Of a stretch of 64,000 nucleotides of DNA, positions 26,684-35,936 are shown piece after piece (within the stretch, counting starts at the first letter, position 1; every line of letters begins with the position of its first letter). A model generated the notes under the pieces. It was not told the origin of the DNA. It saw only the letters and a program-made list of their open reading frames with translations, and did not search any database. Source of the DNA: Carboxylicivirga marina (GTDB taxonomy: Bacteria > Bacteroidota > Bacteroidia > Bacteroidales > Marinilabiliaceae); the NCBI RefSeq assembly GCF_016612505.1, contig NZ_JAENRR010000004.1, positions 62,001 through 126,000 on the forward strand. Direction: 5' to 3'. The translations under genes were made by a program, and so were the position numbers.

Positions 26684-28942
26684 ATGAATTCAATTTTTTG
26701 GTTTATCCCATTTGCGTCAATTTTAGCATTGGTTTTTGCATGGATATTCTTCAAATCCATGATGAAAGAATCGGAAGGTACCGATAAGATGAAAGAAATT
26801 GCCCAACACGTAAGAGACGGAGCAATGGCTTACCTTTCGAGACAATATAAGGTAGTCAGTATCGTATTTTTGGTTTTACTCGTTATTTTAACCTTGCTGG
26901 CCGTTATTGGTGTACAAAATCCATTTGTGCCAATCGCATTCTTAACGGGTGGTTTCTTTTCCGGATTATGTGGATTCCTCGGAATGAAAACAGCGACCTT
27001 TGCTTCAGCCCGAACGGCACATGGTGCTTCTATATCTCTTAACAGAGGATTAAAAGTGGCATTTAGAAGTGGTGCTGTAATGGGATTGGTGGTTGTTGGC
27101 TTTGGACTAATAGATATAGCACTTTGGTATTGGTTATTGAACTACATCTATGATAATAACGTATTTGGTCTTGGGTTAAAAGTTGCTGAAGAAGTCAGCT
27201 TAATGGGAGCCTGGACAAGCGACTTTATCGCCAATTCGGAATGGACTCACGCCAAAATGGTTCATATCACTACAACCATGCTAACATTTGGAATGGGAGC
27301 ATCAACACAAGCTTTATTCGCGCGTGTAGGTGGTGGTATTTATACTAAAGCAGCAGATGTAGGAGCCGATTTAGTTGGTAAAGTTGAAGCGGGTATTCCT
27401 GAGGATGACCCACGTAACCCGGCAACCATTGCTGATAATGTTGGTGACAACGTAGGTGATGTAGCCGGAATGGGTGCCGACCTTTATGAATCCTATTGCG
27501 GTTCCATCTTAGCCACTGCGGCATTAGGTGCGGCCATATCCATGAATTCAGGCTCGTTTAATGAGAAAGCCATCATTGCCCCAATGGTGGTAGCAGCCAT
27601 TGGTATCATCTTTTCAATTTTAGGTGTCTTCATGGTACGTACTAAAGAAGATGCAAACGCTAAAAGCTTATTAAATTCTTTACTTGTCGGAACAGCTGGC
27701 TCTTCTGTATTAATACTCATTGCCATAGCTGTAATGGCCTATTTAGGCTGGTTTGGTTGGGGCATATTTGGCTCTGTTGTAGCTGGTTTGATAGCAGGTA
27801 TTGTTATTGGCCAGGGAACTGAATACTACACATCAGATGGTTATAAGCCAACCCAAGGCATCGCAAGACAGGCTCAGCAAGGACCGGCAACAACCATTAT
27901 TGATGGTATTGCCGTAGGAATGTATTCAACATGGATTCCAGTGCTTACGATTGTAGCAGGTATTATTGCCTCATTTGGCTTCGCCGGAGGCTTTACCAAT
28001 TTTAGTGAAGGTGTTTATGGTATTGGCTTTGCAGCTGTAGGGATGCTTTCAACCCTGGGTATAACGCTGGCAACTGACGCCTTTGGACCCATCGCTGACA
28101 ACGCAGGAGGAAATGCAGAAATGGCCGAATTACCAAAAGAAGTGCGCGAACGAACAGATGCGCTTGATATGCTCGGTAATACAACGGCAGCAACTGGTAA
28201 GGGCTTTGCCATTGGATCGGCAGCATTAACAGCCATGGCTTTACTTGTAGCATACATGGAAGAAGTGCGTATTTGGCTAAAAAAAGTACCTGAGCTAGGA
28301 GCCAGCTTTCTGGAAAAAACAGGCGCCGAAAGCTTAACCAAAGCTTCCATACAAGATTTCGTTGATTTTTATGAACTGAACATGTTTAATCCTCTATTAT
28401 TAGCCGGATTATTTATTGGAGCCATGATGCCCTTTGTATTCTGTGCGATGACAATGAAAGCTGTAGGTCGCGCTGCTGGAGCCATGGTTGATGAAGTACG
28501 TCGCCAGTTTAAAGAAATACCTGGCATATTAGAGGGCACAGGAACACCTGAATATGCCAAATGTGTTGCCATTTCAACAAAAGGAGCTCAACGAGAGATG
28601 ATGGTTCCATCTATTTTAGCCATTGCTGTACCAATTATAGTTGGTCTTGTATTCGGTGTTGCCGGGGTTATAGGTTTACTAATGGGTGGTTTAGTCACTG
28701 GCTTTACCCTCGCTGTAATGCTAAACAATGCAGGTGGTGCATGGGACAATGCCAAAAAATATATTGAGAAAGGTAATTATGGAGGCAAAGGCAGTGAAGC
28801 ACACCATGCTGGAGTGGTTGGTGATACCGTTGGAGACCCCTTTAAAGATACATCAGGCCCATCATTAAATATCCTTATTAAACTTATGACGATGGTTTCT
28901 GTGGTAATGTCCGGCCTAACTGTAATATATTCATTATTTTAG
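26684..28942 (+). CDS. hppA: Membrane-bound proton/sodium-translocating pyrophosphatase
   Basis: The product has 752 residues with about 16 membrane helices. It splits pyrophosphate and pumps H+ or Na+. The substrate-binding block [35 protein letters not shown] is intact, as are the second [11 protein letters not shown] and third [14 protein letters not shown] acidic motifs. The motif [10 protein letters not shown] at 498-507, with Ala at 502 rather than Lys, is the sign of the potassium-dependent subfamily. Whether it moves Na+, H+ or both needs comparison of the gate glutamates. The gene stands alone with a strong terminator about 70 nt after its stop, so it is monocistronic. Confidence 0.96.
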   Translation: MNSIFWFIPFASILALVFAWIFFKSMMKESEGTDKMKEIAQHVRDGAMAYLSRQYKVVSIVFLVLLVILTLLAVIGVQNPFVPIAFLTGGFFSGLCGFLGMKTATFASARTAHGASISLNRGLKVAFRSGAVMGLVVVGFGLIDIALWYWLLNYIYDNNVFGLGLKVAEEVSLMGAWTSDFIANSEWTHAKMVHITTTMLTFGMGASTQALFARVGGGIYTKAADVGADLVGKVEAGIPEDDPRNPATIADNVGDNVGDVAGMGADLYESYCGSILATAALGAAISMNSGSFNEKAIIAPMVVAAIGIIFSILGVFMVRTKEDANAKSLLNSLLVGTAGSSVLILIAIAVMAYLGWFGWGIFGSVVAGLIAGIVIGQGTEYYTSDGYKPTQGIARQAQQGPATTIIDGIAVGMYSTWIPVLTIVAGIIASFGFAGGFTNFSEGVYGIGFAAVGMLSTLGITLATDAFGPIADNAGGNAEMAELPKEVRERTDALDMLGNTTAATGKGFAIGSAALTAMALLVAYMEEVRIWLKKVPELGASFLEKTGAESLTKASIQDFVDFYELNMFNPLLLAGLFIGAMMPFVFCAMTMKAVGRAAGAMVDEVRRQFKEIPGILEGTGTPEYAKCVAISTKGAQREMMVPSILAIAVPIIVGLVFGVAGVIGLLMGGLVTGFTLAVMLNNAGGAWDNAKKYIEKGNYGGKGSEAHHAGVVGDTVGDPFKDTSGPSLNILIKLMTMVSVVMSGLTVIYSLF

Positions 28943-29009
28943 TAGTATCCACTTCTACAACTAACGCGAATGTTCGATACATTCGTATACCATCAATGTT
29001 AATAATATA

Positions 29010-29038
29010 CCGCCCTTATATACGGGGCGGTTTTTTTT
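29010..29038 (+). terminator. Terminator after the pyrophosphatase gene
   Basis: Arms CCGCCC and GGGCGG around a nine-base loop are followed by eight T. Confidence 0.9.
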
Positions 29039-29423
29039 ATCTCTTTTTATGTGAGCGTTAGTATTTACCACCAATGATACCGATTACGAATTAAAAACGA
29101 TTGATAAAAAATCAATCTGTGATTCTGTATCGGCATTAACCCATGTAACAAGCAAAATGCTTTATCAATCATTTTGTTATTCATTTGGTATAACAACGCA
29201 CCACCATTGAATGGATGGTAATTGCTTGTAATGTGATATGGTATATATCAATTGATATTTCAACTATATATCAACTGATATATTGCACGCTTCATTACAG
29301 TGATTTATCATTAATAGAGCTAAGGTGGCTATACAAGTAGTTCATCAGGCAATGGTAATAAAAGCAGTGTAATATGCACCTTGATAAAATCTTTGAAACT
29401 CAATAACTCTTGTGATTACCACA
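29039..29423. other. Gene-free convergent intergenic region
   Basis: Between two converging transcription units I see no coding sequence. It contains an ATTGAT-aaaaa-ATCAAT hairpin near 29100-29116 and a pair of near-identical palindromic 17-mers listed separately. A small RNA cannot be excluded, but no promoter or terminator pair frames one. Confidence 0.4.
29242..29281. repeat. Tandem palindromic 17-bp repeat (operator-like)
   Basis: TATATATCAATTGATAT (29242-29258) and TATATATCAACTGATAT (29265-29281) match at 16 of 17 bases and start 23 bp apart, close to two helical turns. Each is built around the palindrome ATATCAAYTGATAT. Confidence 0.5.
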
Positions 29424-29456
29424 TGAAAAAAGCCGTTCAAAAGAATTGAACGGCTT
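29424..29456 (-). terminator. Terminator after the 29480-29914 gene
   Basis: A perfect 11-bp stem (AAGCCGTTCAA / TTGAACGGCTT) with a five-base loop is followed on the minus strand by six T. Confidence 0.92.
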
Positions 29457-29479
29457 CGTATATTATAAAAGTACTTTGT

Positions 29480-29914
29480 CTAAAGTTGCTTCACAAGCGA
29501 CAATACTGACTTAGCACATCCTTCTTGCCCACCTTTAAATGAGAAATACAAATGATAAACGCCTGTCTTACGACATACAAACTGGAACTCATCATACATT
29601 TTACCATTATGGAAATTGCTACTGATAAGCTTCTCGCTTTGCTTCAATTGCATAATCATTTTTTCAGGATTTGAAGCACCGTTTACAATGTTAAATTTAT
29701 ACTGCGTATTGCTGTTTAACACGACAGAGAACTTAACATATCCGGTTTTAGTATCTTTCTTCTCTTTTACCATTTCAACGGTAAAATCCTTGATATACTG
29801 ACTTGTTCCCATTTCTTTTAATGCCGCTTTAAGCAAATCATCACCACATTGGGCAGATGCACTAAAAGCACTCGCTACAAAAAGAATTAGGAAACTATAA
29901 ATTAATTTTTTCAT
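29480..29914 (-). CDS. Secreted hypothetical protein (144 aa)
   Basis: I do not recognise a named family. The start at 29914 was chosen because it begins directly with a signal peptide (MKKLIYSFLILFVASAFSASAQ); a longer frame upstream would put 13 polar residues before it. The mature part is about 120 residues and beta-rich with conserved-looking cysteines (C at QCGDD, FVCRKTG and EGCAKS). It is likely periplasmic, or a small surface protein. It follows the lipoprotein of the SiaB/SiaC-transporter operon, 66 nt after that gene's start region on the other side, and has its own -7 box, so it may be separately transcribed. Confidence 0.7.
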   Translation of the reverse strand: MKKLIYSFLILFVASAFSASAQCGDDLLKAALKEMGTSQYIKDFTVEMVKEKKDTKTGYVKFSVVLNSNTQYKFNIVNGASNPEKMIMQLKQSEKLISSNFHNGKMYDEFQFVCRKTGVYHLYFSFKGGQEGCAKSVLSLVKQL

Positions 29915-29950
29915 GGTATCAATTTTAATTGGTCTGGGTATGAACATTTG

Positions 29951-29958
29951 CAAAAATA
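29951..29958 (-). promoter_or_regulatory. Possible -7 box (TATTTTTG) for the secreted hypothetical gene
   Basis: The box matches TAnnTTTG and lies 36 nt before the chosen ATG, in the 66-nt gap after the lipoprotein gene. No -33 partner was seen. Confidence 0.3.
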
Positions 29959-29980
29959 ACTTTTTTTCAAATACTCAGAC

Positions 29981-30892
29981 TTACGACACGATGAATTCTC
30001 TTAATGACTTAATTTCAGCAACTATAGCAGCAACACTTTCTGGTGAAACTTCAACGTGACTTACCTCATCCTGAACAATGATTAACATGCCATCTTTTTC
30101 TACCGTCTGAGCTTCTCCCATTTCGGTTGTAATCTTTACACCATCATAAGCCTTTTTAAGCTTGCCAATGTGTTGTGCTAATTCGGCAAAGTCAGGATCA
30201 CCAGCATAATTCTTAAGAATAATTTCGATGATGTCGATGATATCTTTCTGCTCAGCCACACGATTGATTAGGCTTTCATTATTGGTTTCTTCAATAACAT
30301 TTGCTGTAATGTACAAACCTTCAATCCAGGCACCAGTAACAATTAATGAAGATACATTGCTACGCTTTTGACTGCGCAGGTATGAATCCATCTGGTTAAA
30401 GCTTGAGATCGAAATTTGCATTAATGAATCCAGGTTATTGTTATTGGTTGCCATTCTTTTCAATGAATTGAAATCGAAGAACTGACCTACATTAATACCT
30501 TCAGCCAAAGATTTAATCGATACCAAATACGACACAACAATACTATTTTTGTTGAATGTATTGATATAACCTAAATCGGCACTGTAAACACCAAGGTTTA
30601 AAGCACGCTTATAACTGGTGTTATAATCATCAACTTTATCGGTGTTATTTAATATTTTTTGAGAGAAATCAACTCCTGTGGCCTTAATTATTGAGGCCAT
30701 CTCAACAGGCGAAGAAATATTTTGTATAACATCACTCATTACTTCTTCTGACAATTCAAGAGCACCACTTTCGGCAGGCGCTGAAAGCGTTAATTCGTCA
30801 GAGTCATCACTTTTTTTCGATGAGCCCGAACAAGCTGTCATTAAGCAGATTGAGGCAACCATCAAGGTTAGGTAACTAAATTTTCTCAACAT
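29981..30892 (-). CDS. Lipoprotein of the SiaB/SiaC-transporter operon
   Basis: The 303-residue protein has a lipobox (ICLMTAC, C21) followed by a serine/aspartate-rich linker, so it is membrane-anchored and periplasmic or surface-exposed. The rest is predicted all-helical with no enzyme motif (ALNLGVYSADLGYINTFNK, IVTGAWIEGLYITANVIEE). I cannot name its family. It starts 56 nt after the ABC transporter stop on the same strand, so it is probably an exported partner of that transporter. Confidence 0.75.
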   Translation of the reverse strand: MLRKFSYLTLMVASICLMTACSGSSKKSDDSDELTLSAPAESGALELSEEVMSDVIQNISSPVEMASIIKATGVDFSQKILNNTDKVDDYNTSYKRALNLGVYSADLGYINTFNKNSIVVSYLVSIKSLAEGINVGQFFDFNSLKRMATNNNNLDSLMQISISSFNQMDSYLRSQKRSNVSSLIVTGAWIEGLYITANVIEETNNESLINRVAEQKDIIDIIEIILKNYAGDPDFAELAQHIGKLKKAYDGVKITTEMGEAQTVEKDGMLIIVQDEVSHVEVSPESVAAIVAEIKSLREFIVS

Positions 30893-30948
30893 TTTAGTAC
30901 GTTTTTAATTTCGATTGAAGCAATTATACTCAATTATTTAGTAAAAGG

Positions 30949-33900
30949 TTACTTTTTGAACAGTTTTAATTCACCAAGGAAGTTCATGCCTTTCTTTAGT
31001 AAATCAAAATATAGCACGCCATACAGCATGATGGTGAGTAACCATACCATGGCTATATTAAACCATAATGTATCATAAAATACACCTGCAAAATGCTTTT
31101 GTGGCGCAAAGAAATGCGTTCTGAAAGATACAGTTGATTCTGGTTCAGGAATCTGATAGATAGGGTCAACTACTTGAATTAGCTTATCTCCATCGCGCAG
31201 TATCTTATTCTTATCAAAGGTTTTACGCACTATATCCGACATACTCTCGTTATAATACGCATCTTTAATCGCATTAAATTTTTCCTTATTGTTTCTAATA
31301 TTCTCTGATAAGAAACGGTTGATGGTGTTATCTGCCTCATTAAAAATGGTACGATAATGATCTTTCAATCTGGCAATGTATGCTATCGCTAATGCAGCTA
31401 CATCTTCGTTAAAACCATCTACCGAAATTTTGTCGATAGCCTCAAAAGAAATACCTGGCACGCGCTTCAGTTCTTTCGACAATTCATTGTGCAATAAAGC
31501 TAAATCATTCACATATGCTTCGCTTGTCTTATCTGCAATTCGACAGGCATCTAATATTTCTTCAAGCTCAGGAAGGTAATAGACATTTTTAAAGTCAGAG
31601 CTACTCTGTTGCAACTCCACATTAAATATGTTCTTCTTATAATTGTTATGCTTATACTGATGTACAATTAATCCTTCATATATATAGCGCGATGGCATTA
31701 CTTCAGCCACCAAAGGCACTTTATCTACACTTGTAAAGTCTTTATTTAGCTTATCGAAGGTAAACATGGCACCACCCAGCACCATTTGAGGAATCATTAC
31801 CAATGGTATTAACACATAAATGGTAACAATCGAATTAAACGAAGCTGAAAGAATCAGCCCTAAAATATTGGCAAATGCTGAAACAGAGAAGAGCGCTAAC
31901 CAGAATTCGAAATTTAAACCCTTAATACCAAGGATGCCATTGGCAACAAGGACAAAGGTAACCATTTGAATGGCCGATAAAGTAAATAATATTAGAATCT
32001 TAGAAGCCAGATAACTCGAGCGACTAAGGTTCAAAAACTTCTCACGTTTTAGGATCTTAGCATCTTTGAATATTTCCTCGGCACTTACAATAAGACCAAA
32101 AAAGAGTGCTACGATAATACCCATAAAAATATATGGCGCTATGTTCTCATTCTCACGAAAAACATAAACGTCTGACTCCGGATCGACAATGTAGCGAATC
32201 AAATAAGCCAGTACGAAACCAAGAAATGGCGTCTCTAGTAAATTGAGTAATATATATTGCTTATTACTAATCTTCGACTTAAAATCACGGAGGGTATAAA
32301 TAAAGAACTGCTTAAACCACGATGGGATATTTAATGACTTAGGCGGCGTTGAGGTCACCTGCTCAACCTGCGGCAACTCAATATTTTCTTTATAATGCTC
32401 ATGCCATTCTTCAGGTGATGTTTTACGCTTATTGGTGTAATTTCCATATTCATCAATCACATTGGCATCGATGATGTTGAAAATTAACTCCGGATTAAGG
32501 TTACCACATGTTCCACACTCACCCTGATCACTGTTTATTTGTGCATCCAGTTGCTTAAAATAAATAAGCGACTCACTAGGGTTACCATAATAAACCGGAT
32601 AACCGCCAGTGTCGAGAATGTACATTTTATCAAACATCTTATAGATGTCTGACGATGGTTGGTGAATAACTACGAAGATCAGCTTTCCTTTCAAAGCCAA
32701 CTCTCGTAGCAGGTTCATTACATTCTCTGAATCACGTGATGACAGACCTGATGTTGGTTCATCAACAAATAGAATTCCCGGTTCACGAATCAGCTCTAAA
32801 GCAATGTTCAATCGCTTACGCTGACCACCACTAATCATTTTGTTGAGGGGTGAACCGACTTTAAGATTTCGACGCTCATAAAGACCCAGACTCATGAGGG
32901 TATTATTAACCATCTCCTCAATCTCTTTTTCGTCTTTATCTTTAAAACACAGCTTCGCGTTGTAATAAAGATTCTCGTACACCGTTAGTTCCTCAATCAA
33001 TAAGTCATCCTGAGGGATGTAACCGATAACTCCTTCTACTTTATCACGCTCGTGATGAAGGTTGTAGCTATTAATCAATACTTCTCCCCTTGTGGGCGTT
33101 TCATTGCCACACAGCACATTAAGCAAGGTGGTTTTACCTGCACCGCTGGCGCCCATAATACCAATTAATTTGCCCTGCTCTTCTGAAATATTGACATCGC
33201 GTAAACCAATGCCTCCTGTTTTAAACTGGAAACCTACATTGTTAACCTCGTAAGTAATTTTTGAAACCGATGAGTCGGACATAAATCTCGAAACTACATC
33301 GGTATAATAAACCGGTTGCCCTTTCGGTAATTTTACAAAACTACCTTTTGGGAACAAGTATATACGGCGATTATTAATTAACAGACCGTTGAGAAAAATA
33401 TCCTGCTCTCCTGTATATCTGACAAAATACAGGCCAGCGCTATTAACTCGTAATATTAAAACATGACCATCTAACTCTCCAGACTCAATATGCTTACCAT
33501 TATCGTGTTGAGGCAGATTATGATTCACAACCAAAACATCGTCGAGGTCTAGTTTTGAAAGCTCATTATTCACCGTATAGGTTTCAATGGCTTCAATTTC
33601 CTCTTTAGGTAATTTAAATACATCGGCCACCGTATTGATAATGGCCATGCGCTGCTCGGTAAATTTTCGGTCGGCATTTACTAATTCATAAAGGCGCAGT
33701 AGTACAACAACCTTTTGCTCTTTATTTAGTTTTTTGTTAATCTTCTTACAAATTCCGAGAATCTTCACGGAATCTTTCATGGAAGTTAACTTCACCTTTC
33801 CTTCATCACCTTCTTTTGCCAGCTTCGAATCTTTTGAAAACCTTAGAAAGAGCGAATAATATTCTTCAACAGCCTCTGCATTGAGCTGTTGCTTCAAAAA

Positions 33901-33999
33901 CGTTTTTACATATTCAGTCTCATTAGCTTCAACTCCACCATCCTGCTTGGCAATTAAGCCAAACAGCTGCATCAGCGCTTTCAGAATCTCTTCACTCAT
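30949..33999 (-). CDS. ABC transporter: fused ATPase and membrane domain (ABCG-like layout) with TerB-like N terminus
   Basis: This 1016-residue protein carries both halves of a transporter. Residues 1-135 are helical and TerB-like (LFGLIAKQDGGVEANE). Residues about 150-240 form a small beta domain. The ATPase follows with Walker A GASGAGKTT at 283-291, signature SGGQRKR at 390-396 and Walker B LFVDE at 410-414. A CxxC (C495, C498) lies in the linker. An ABC-2 type set of about six membrane helices spans about 600-760, and a last helix is near 980-1000. It probably works as a dimer. The long soluble insert between membrane segments (about 780-960) is unusual. It starts 17 nt after siaC, which suggests the SiaB/SiaC pair regulates it. 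Substrate is unknown. Confidence 0.88.
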   Translation of the reverse strand: MSEEILKALMQLFGLIAKQDGGVEANETEYVKTFLKQQLNAEAVEEYYSLFLRFSKDSKLAKEGDEGKVKLTSMKDSVKILGICKKINKKLNKEQKVVVLLRLYELVNADRKFTEQRMAIINTVADVFKLPKEEIEAIETYTVNNELSKLDLDDVLVVNHNLPQHDNGKHIESGELDGHVLILRVNSAGLYFVRYTGEQDIFLNGLLINNRRIYLFPKGSFVKLPKGQPVYYTDVVSRFMSDSSVSKITYEVNNVGFQFKTGGIGLRDVNISEEQGKLIGIMGASGAGKTTLLNVLCGNETPTRGEVLINSYNLHHERDKVEGVIGYIPQDDLLIEELTVYENLYYNAKLCFKDKDEKEIEEMVNNTLMSLGLYERRNLKVGSPLNKMISGGQRKRLNIALELIREPGILFVDEPTSGLSSRDSENVMNLLRELALKGKLIFVVIHQPSSDIYKMFDKMYILDTGGYPVYYGNPSESLIYFKQLDAQINSDQGECGTCGNLNPELIFNIIDANVIDEYGNYTNKRKTSPEEWHEHYKENIELPQVEQVTSTPPKSLNIPSWFKQFFIYTLRDFKSKISNKQYILLNLLETPFLGFVLAYLIRYIVDPESDVYVFRENENIAPYIFMGIIVALFFGLIVSAEEIFKDAKILKREKFLNLSRSSYLASKILILFTLSAIQMVTFVLVANGILGIKGLNFEFWLALFSVSAFANILGLILSASFNSIVTIYVLIPLVMIPQMVLGGAMFTFDKLNKDFTSVDKVPLVAEVMPSRYIYEGLIVHQYKHNNYKKNIFNVELQQSSSDFKNVYYLPELEEILDACRIADKTSEAYVNDLALLHNELSKELKRVPGISFEAIDKISVDGFNEDVAALAIAYIARLKDHYRTIFNEADNTINRFLSENIRNNKEKFNAIKDAYYNESMSDIVRKTFDKNKILRDGDKLIQVVDPIYQIPEPESTVSFRTHFFAPQKHFAGVFYDTLWFNIAMVWLLTIMLYGVLYFDLLKKGMNFLGELKLFKK

Positions 34000-34016
34000 A
34001 GGTCAGTCTGTAAGGT

Positions 34017-34397
34017 CTAGTCTGTATACGAAATATAATCGAAAGGAATTTCAACAATGTCGGCATATTCTTCGCCTGCTTCTAACATGTCTTCCTCTTC
34101 TTCGTGATAATGCCATTTAATAACAACGTCGTTGTCATTTTCAACAATCTCTTCAAACTTCAATAAAATATCAAGAATCACCTTTGATGAAGCGGTGTTA
34201 AAATATTCTAATTTGAAATGAAACTCTGTTTTATCGGCTGGTGCTTCAGCATAACCGTCAATCCATTCAAGAATTGGCTCATAAAACATGTTTACATCCT
34301 CAGGTAATGAACGTCCTGAAATTTCAAACTTAGCATTGTCTTTATCCAGAATCACGTTTGGAGTATCATCAGTACCCGCAATATTAATTACTTCCAT
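34017..34397 (-). CDS. SiaC-like regulatory phosphoprotein (DUF1987)
   Basis: The 126-residue protein matches the SiaC/DUF1987 family by its start (PNVILDKDNAKFEISGRSLPEDVNMFY) and the strand EYFNTASSKVILDIL. T68 in FNTASS stands where the regulatory phospho-threonine of Pseudomonas SiaC is reported. SiaC proteins switch partners depending on phosphorylation by SiaB; in Pseudomonas the partner is a diguanylate cyclase. Here no such enzyme is adjacent, but a large ABC transporter is, 17 nt downstream. The gene starts 11 nt after its presumed kinase. Confidence 0.88.
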   Translation of the reverse strand: MEVINIAGTDDTPNVILDKDNAKFEISGRSLPEDVNMFYEPILEWIDGYAEAPADKTEFHFKLEYFNTASSKVILDILLKFEEIVENDNDVVIKWHYHEEEEDMLEAGEEYADIVEIPFDYISYTD

Positions 34398-34408
34398 ATT
34401 TTGTCAGA

Positions 34409-34978
34409 TTAGTTTCGTTTTACAGTTGATGTTAAGATAAAAAAGCTTACGTCTTCATTAAGCTTCTTAAACTCATAGTTTAATTTACTACCAGTTTTTT
34501 TGGCAATATCGATAAAACCAAGGCCTGCTCCTCCCTTTTCTGATATCTTACCTTCACGCATTTGTTTCTTGTACAAATCAGATAATCCTTTTTTATCCAG
34601 ACTATTGACGTGTGCAAGACTTGCCTCTAATTCAGGTACCTTCTCATTTTTAATCACATTACCAGTAATGATATTGTAACTGGTTTCACCATGGCTAACC
34701 ATAACAATACCACGACGCTCGCTTTCGTTATCATCTAACGAATCGGCATGCTTACTAATGTTCTGAAGGCATTCAACCATTACATTAAACACTTTTCGTT
34801 GAACAGTGTTTGACTCCTGGCTTTTCTCTAGGCTTCTTTCGGTAAGTGAAGTAAATGTTTTAGTAATCTCCTGTGTTACTTCCCCTTCGTAAACCAAATT
34901 AATCTCATTGGTCTTCATCGATTTATACATCTGATATGCAAAATCTAAAAACCCTTGATTCTCTATGTTTTTATCCAT
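34409..34978 (-). CDS. SiaB-like protein kinase (HATPase fold)
   Basis: The 189-residue protein has the SiaB layout: a GHKL ATP-binding fold with N-box NVMVECLQNISKHA (E69, N73, H77) and a G-rich lid GGAGLGF at 149-155. SiaB kinases phosphorylate SiaC on a threonine. There is no membrane segment, so it is cytoplasmic. It is the first gene of the operon with SiaC, the ABC transporter and a lipoprotein. A counter-acting SiaA-type phosphatase is not seen in this window. Confidence 0.85.
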   Translation of the reverse strand: MDKNIENQGFLDFAYQMYKSMKTNEINLVYEGEVTQEITKTFTSLTERSLEKSQESNTVQRKVFNVMVECLQNISKHADSLDDNESERRGIVMVSHGETSYNIITGNVIKNEKVPELEASLAHVNSLDKKGLSDLYKKQMREGKISEKGGAGLGFIDIAKKTGSKLNYEFKKLNEDVSFFILTSTVKRN

Positions 34979-35036
34979 ATTATGTAGTGTATTAAACTTA
35001 CTACTTCCATTTCTTACATCTCATCCTATAAAAATG

Positions 35037-35044
35037 CAAAATTA
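35037..35044 (-). promoter_or_regulatory. Possible -7 box (TAATTTTG) for the siaB-siaC-transporter operon
   Basis: The box matches TAnnTTTG 58 nt before the kinase start, in the 326-bp gap 34979-35304. No good -33 box was found. The rest of this gap shows no gene and no clear hairpin. Confidence 0.3.
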
Positions 35045-35304
35045 GAAAGAACACGGAAATTATCCTGCGCTTTCTAAAATGAATTTTACAGTTCTGAACA
35101 AGTGTGAAACAACAGCACTTGTACATTTCGACAAGATAGAAATAATTCTAACGTCTCATGTCAGTGCTACTACGGAAAAATACGAGAATTGTTTTGATAT
35201 TTTACGTTAATTGATGGAAAGTCGCATCGAATGGTCAAAAACCGATGATTAACTTTTCGTTCTTCGCATACTAGCAAACGATTACATCAATACTTCAATT
35301 GGCA

Positions 35305-35883
35305 TTAGTTAAGATTTAACAAAAAGTTTGACTGAAGGTTTGTTTGTTCTTTAATACACTCATCGGCGCCAATTTCCTTATCGTGCGTACTAATGCTAAA
35401 ACCTTGTGAAAGATAGTTCGAAATGGCCGACATACGCTCAAATTCACTGGCATGAAAAAAGATACGTTTTGGCTCATACTGAAAACAATGATCGACGACT
35501 TTAGAAAGCAGCATGGCTCTAATCTCAAAGTCAATAAAATCATTAACTATTCCGAAGTTTTTAATTTCAACCTGGCGGTCGGGAAGGATAATAAGATCAA
35601 ACGAGCCAATAATTTCGCCTTCGTGCATTGCTAAATAAAAATGCACTTCGGGATATGCTAGAAAATTTCTGAGTATATCTTTATTCCATGATAAATGCTC
35701 CCACCAATCGGTATTCAATTGCTCAGAAGAAGGCATTTCGTAATTAAAATTAGCGTTCTTCTTAAGAAGAAGAATCTCAATTTTCTTTTCGTAACCTTTA
35801 GCAGGAATAAATTGATTGCGACTGGTTAATTCCAGAATATTGTAATTGACACGTTTTTTCATAACACCCTTGATAACATCCAA
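35305..35883 (-). CDS. GNAT-like acetyltransferase (putative)
   Basis: The 192-residue cytosolic protein has a central pattern compatible with the GNAT fold: a strand pair FYLAMHEGEIIGSFDLIILP, then VEIKNFGIVND, a helix (EIRAMLLSKVVDHCFQ) and a late strand-helix (RIFFHASEFERMSAISNYLSQGF). The P-loop of the acetyl-CoA site is not a clean Q/RxxGxG/A, so the call is tentative. A second start seven codons in (MKKRVNYN, 35862) has a better purine-rich upstream stretch. The gene stands 326 bp upstream of siaB and is not clearly part of that operon. Substrate is unknown. Confidence 0.55.
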   Translation of the reverse strand: MDVIKGVMKKRVNYNILELTSRNQFIPAKGYEKKIEILLLKKNANFNYEMPSSEQLNTDWWEHLSWNKDILRNFLAYPEVHFYLAMHEGEIIGSFDLIILPDRQVEIKNFGIVNDFIDFEIRAMLLSKVVDHCFQYEPKRIFFHASEFERMSAISNYLSQGFSISTHDKEIGADECIKEQTNLQSNFLLNLN

Positions 35884-35936
35884 GTGCTGTTACGCATTAT
35901 TCGTGCCAAAGTTTTTTAAAAATGTGAAATTTTTGC

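Noticed and set aside
35305-35543. Second reading frame inside the GNAT-like gene
   Set aside because: It is a shadow of the longer gene, on the same strand but another frame, with no domain.
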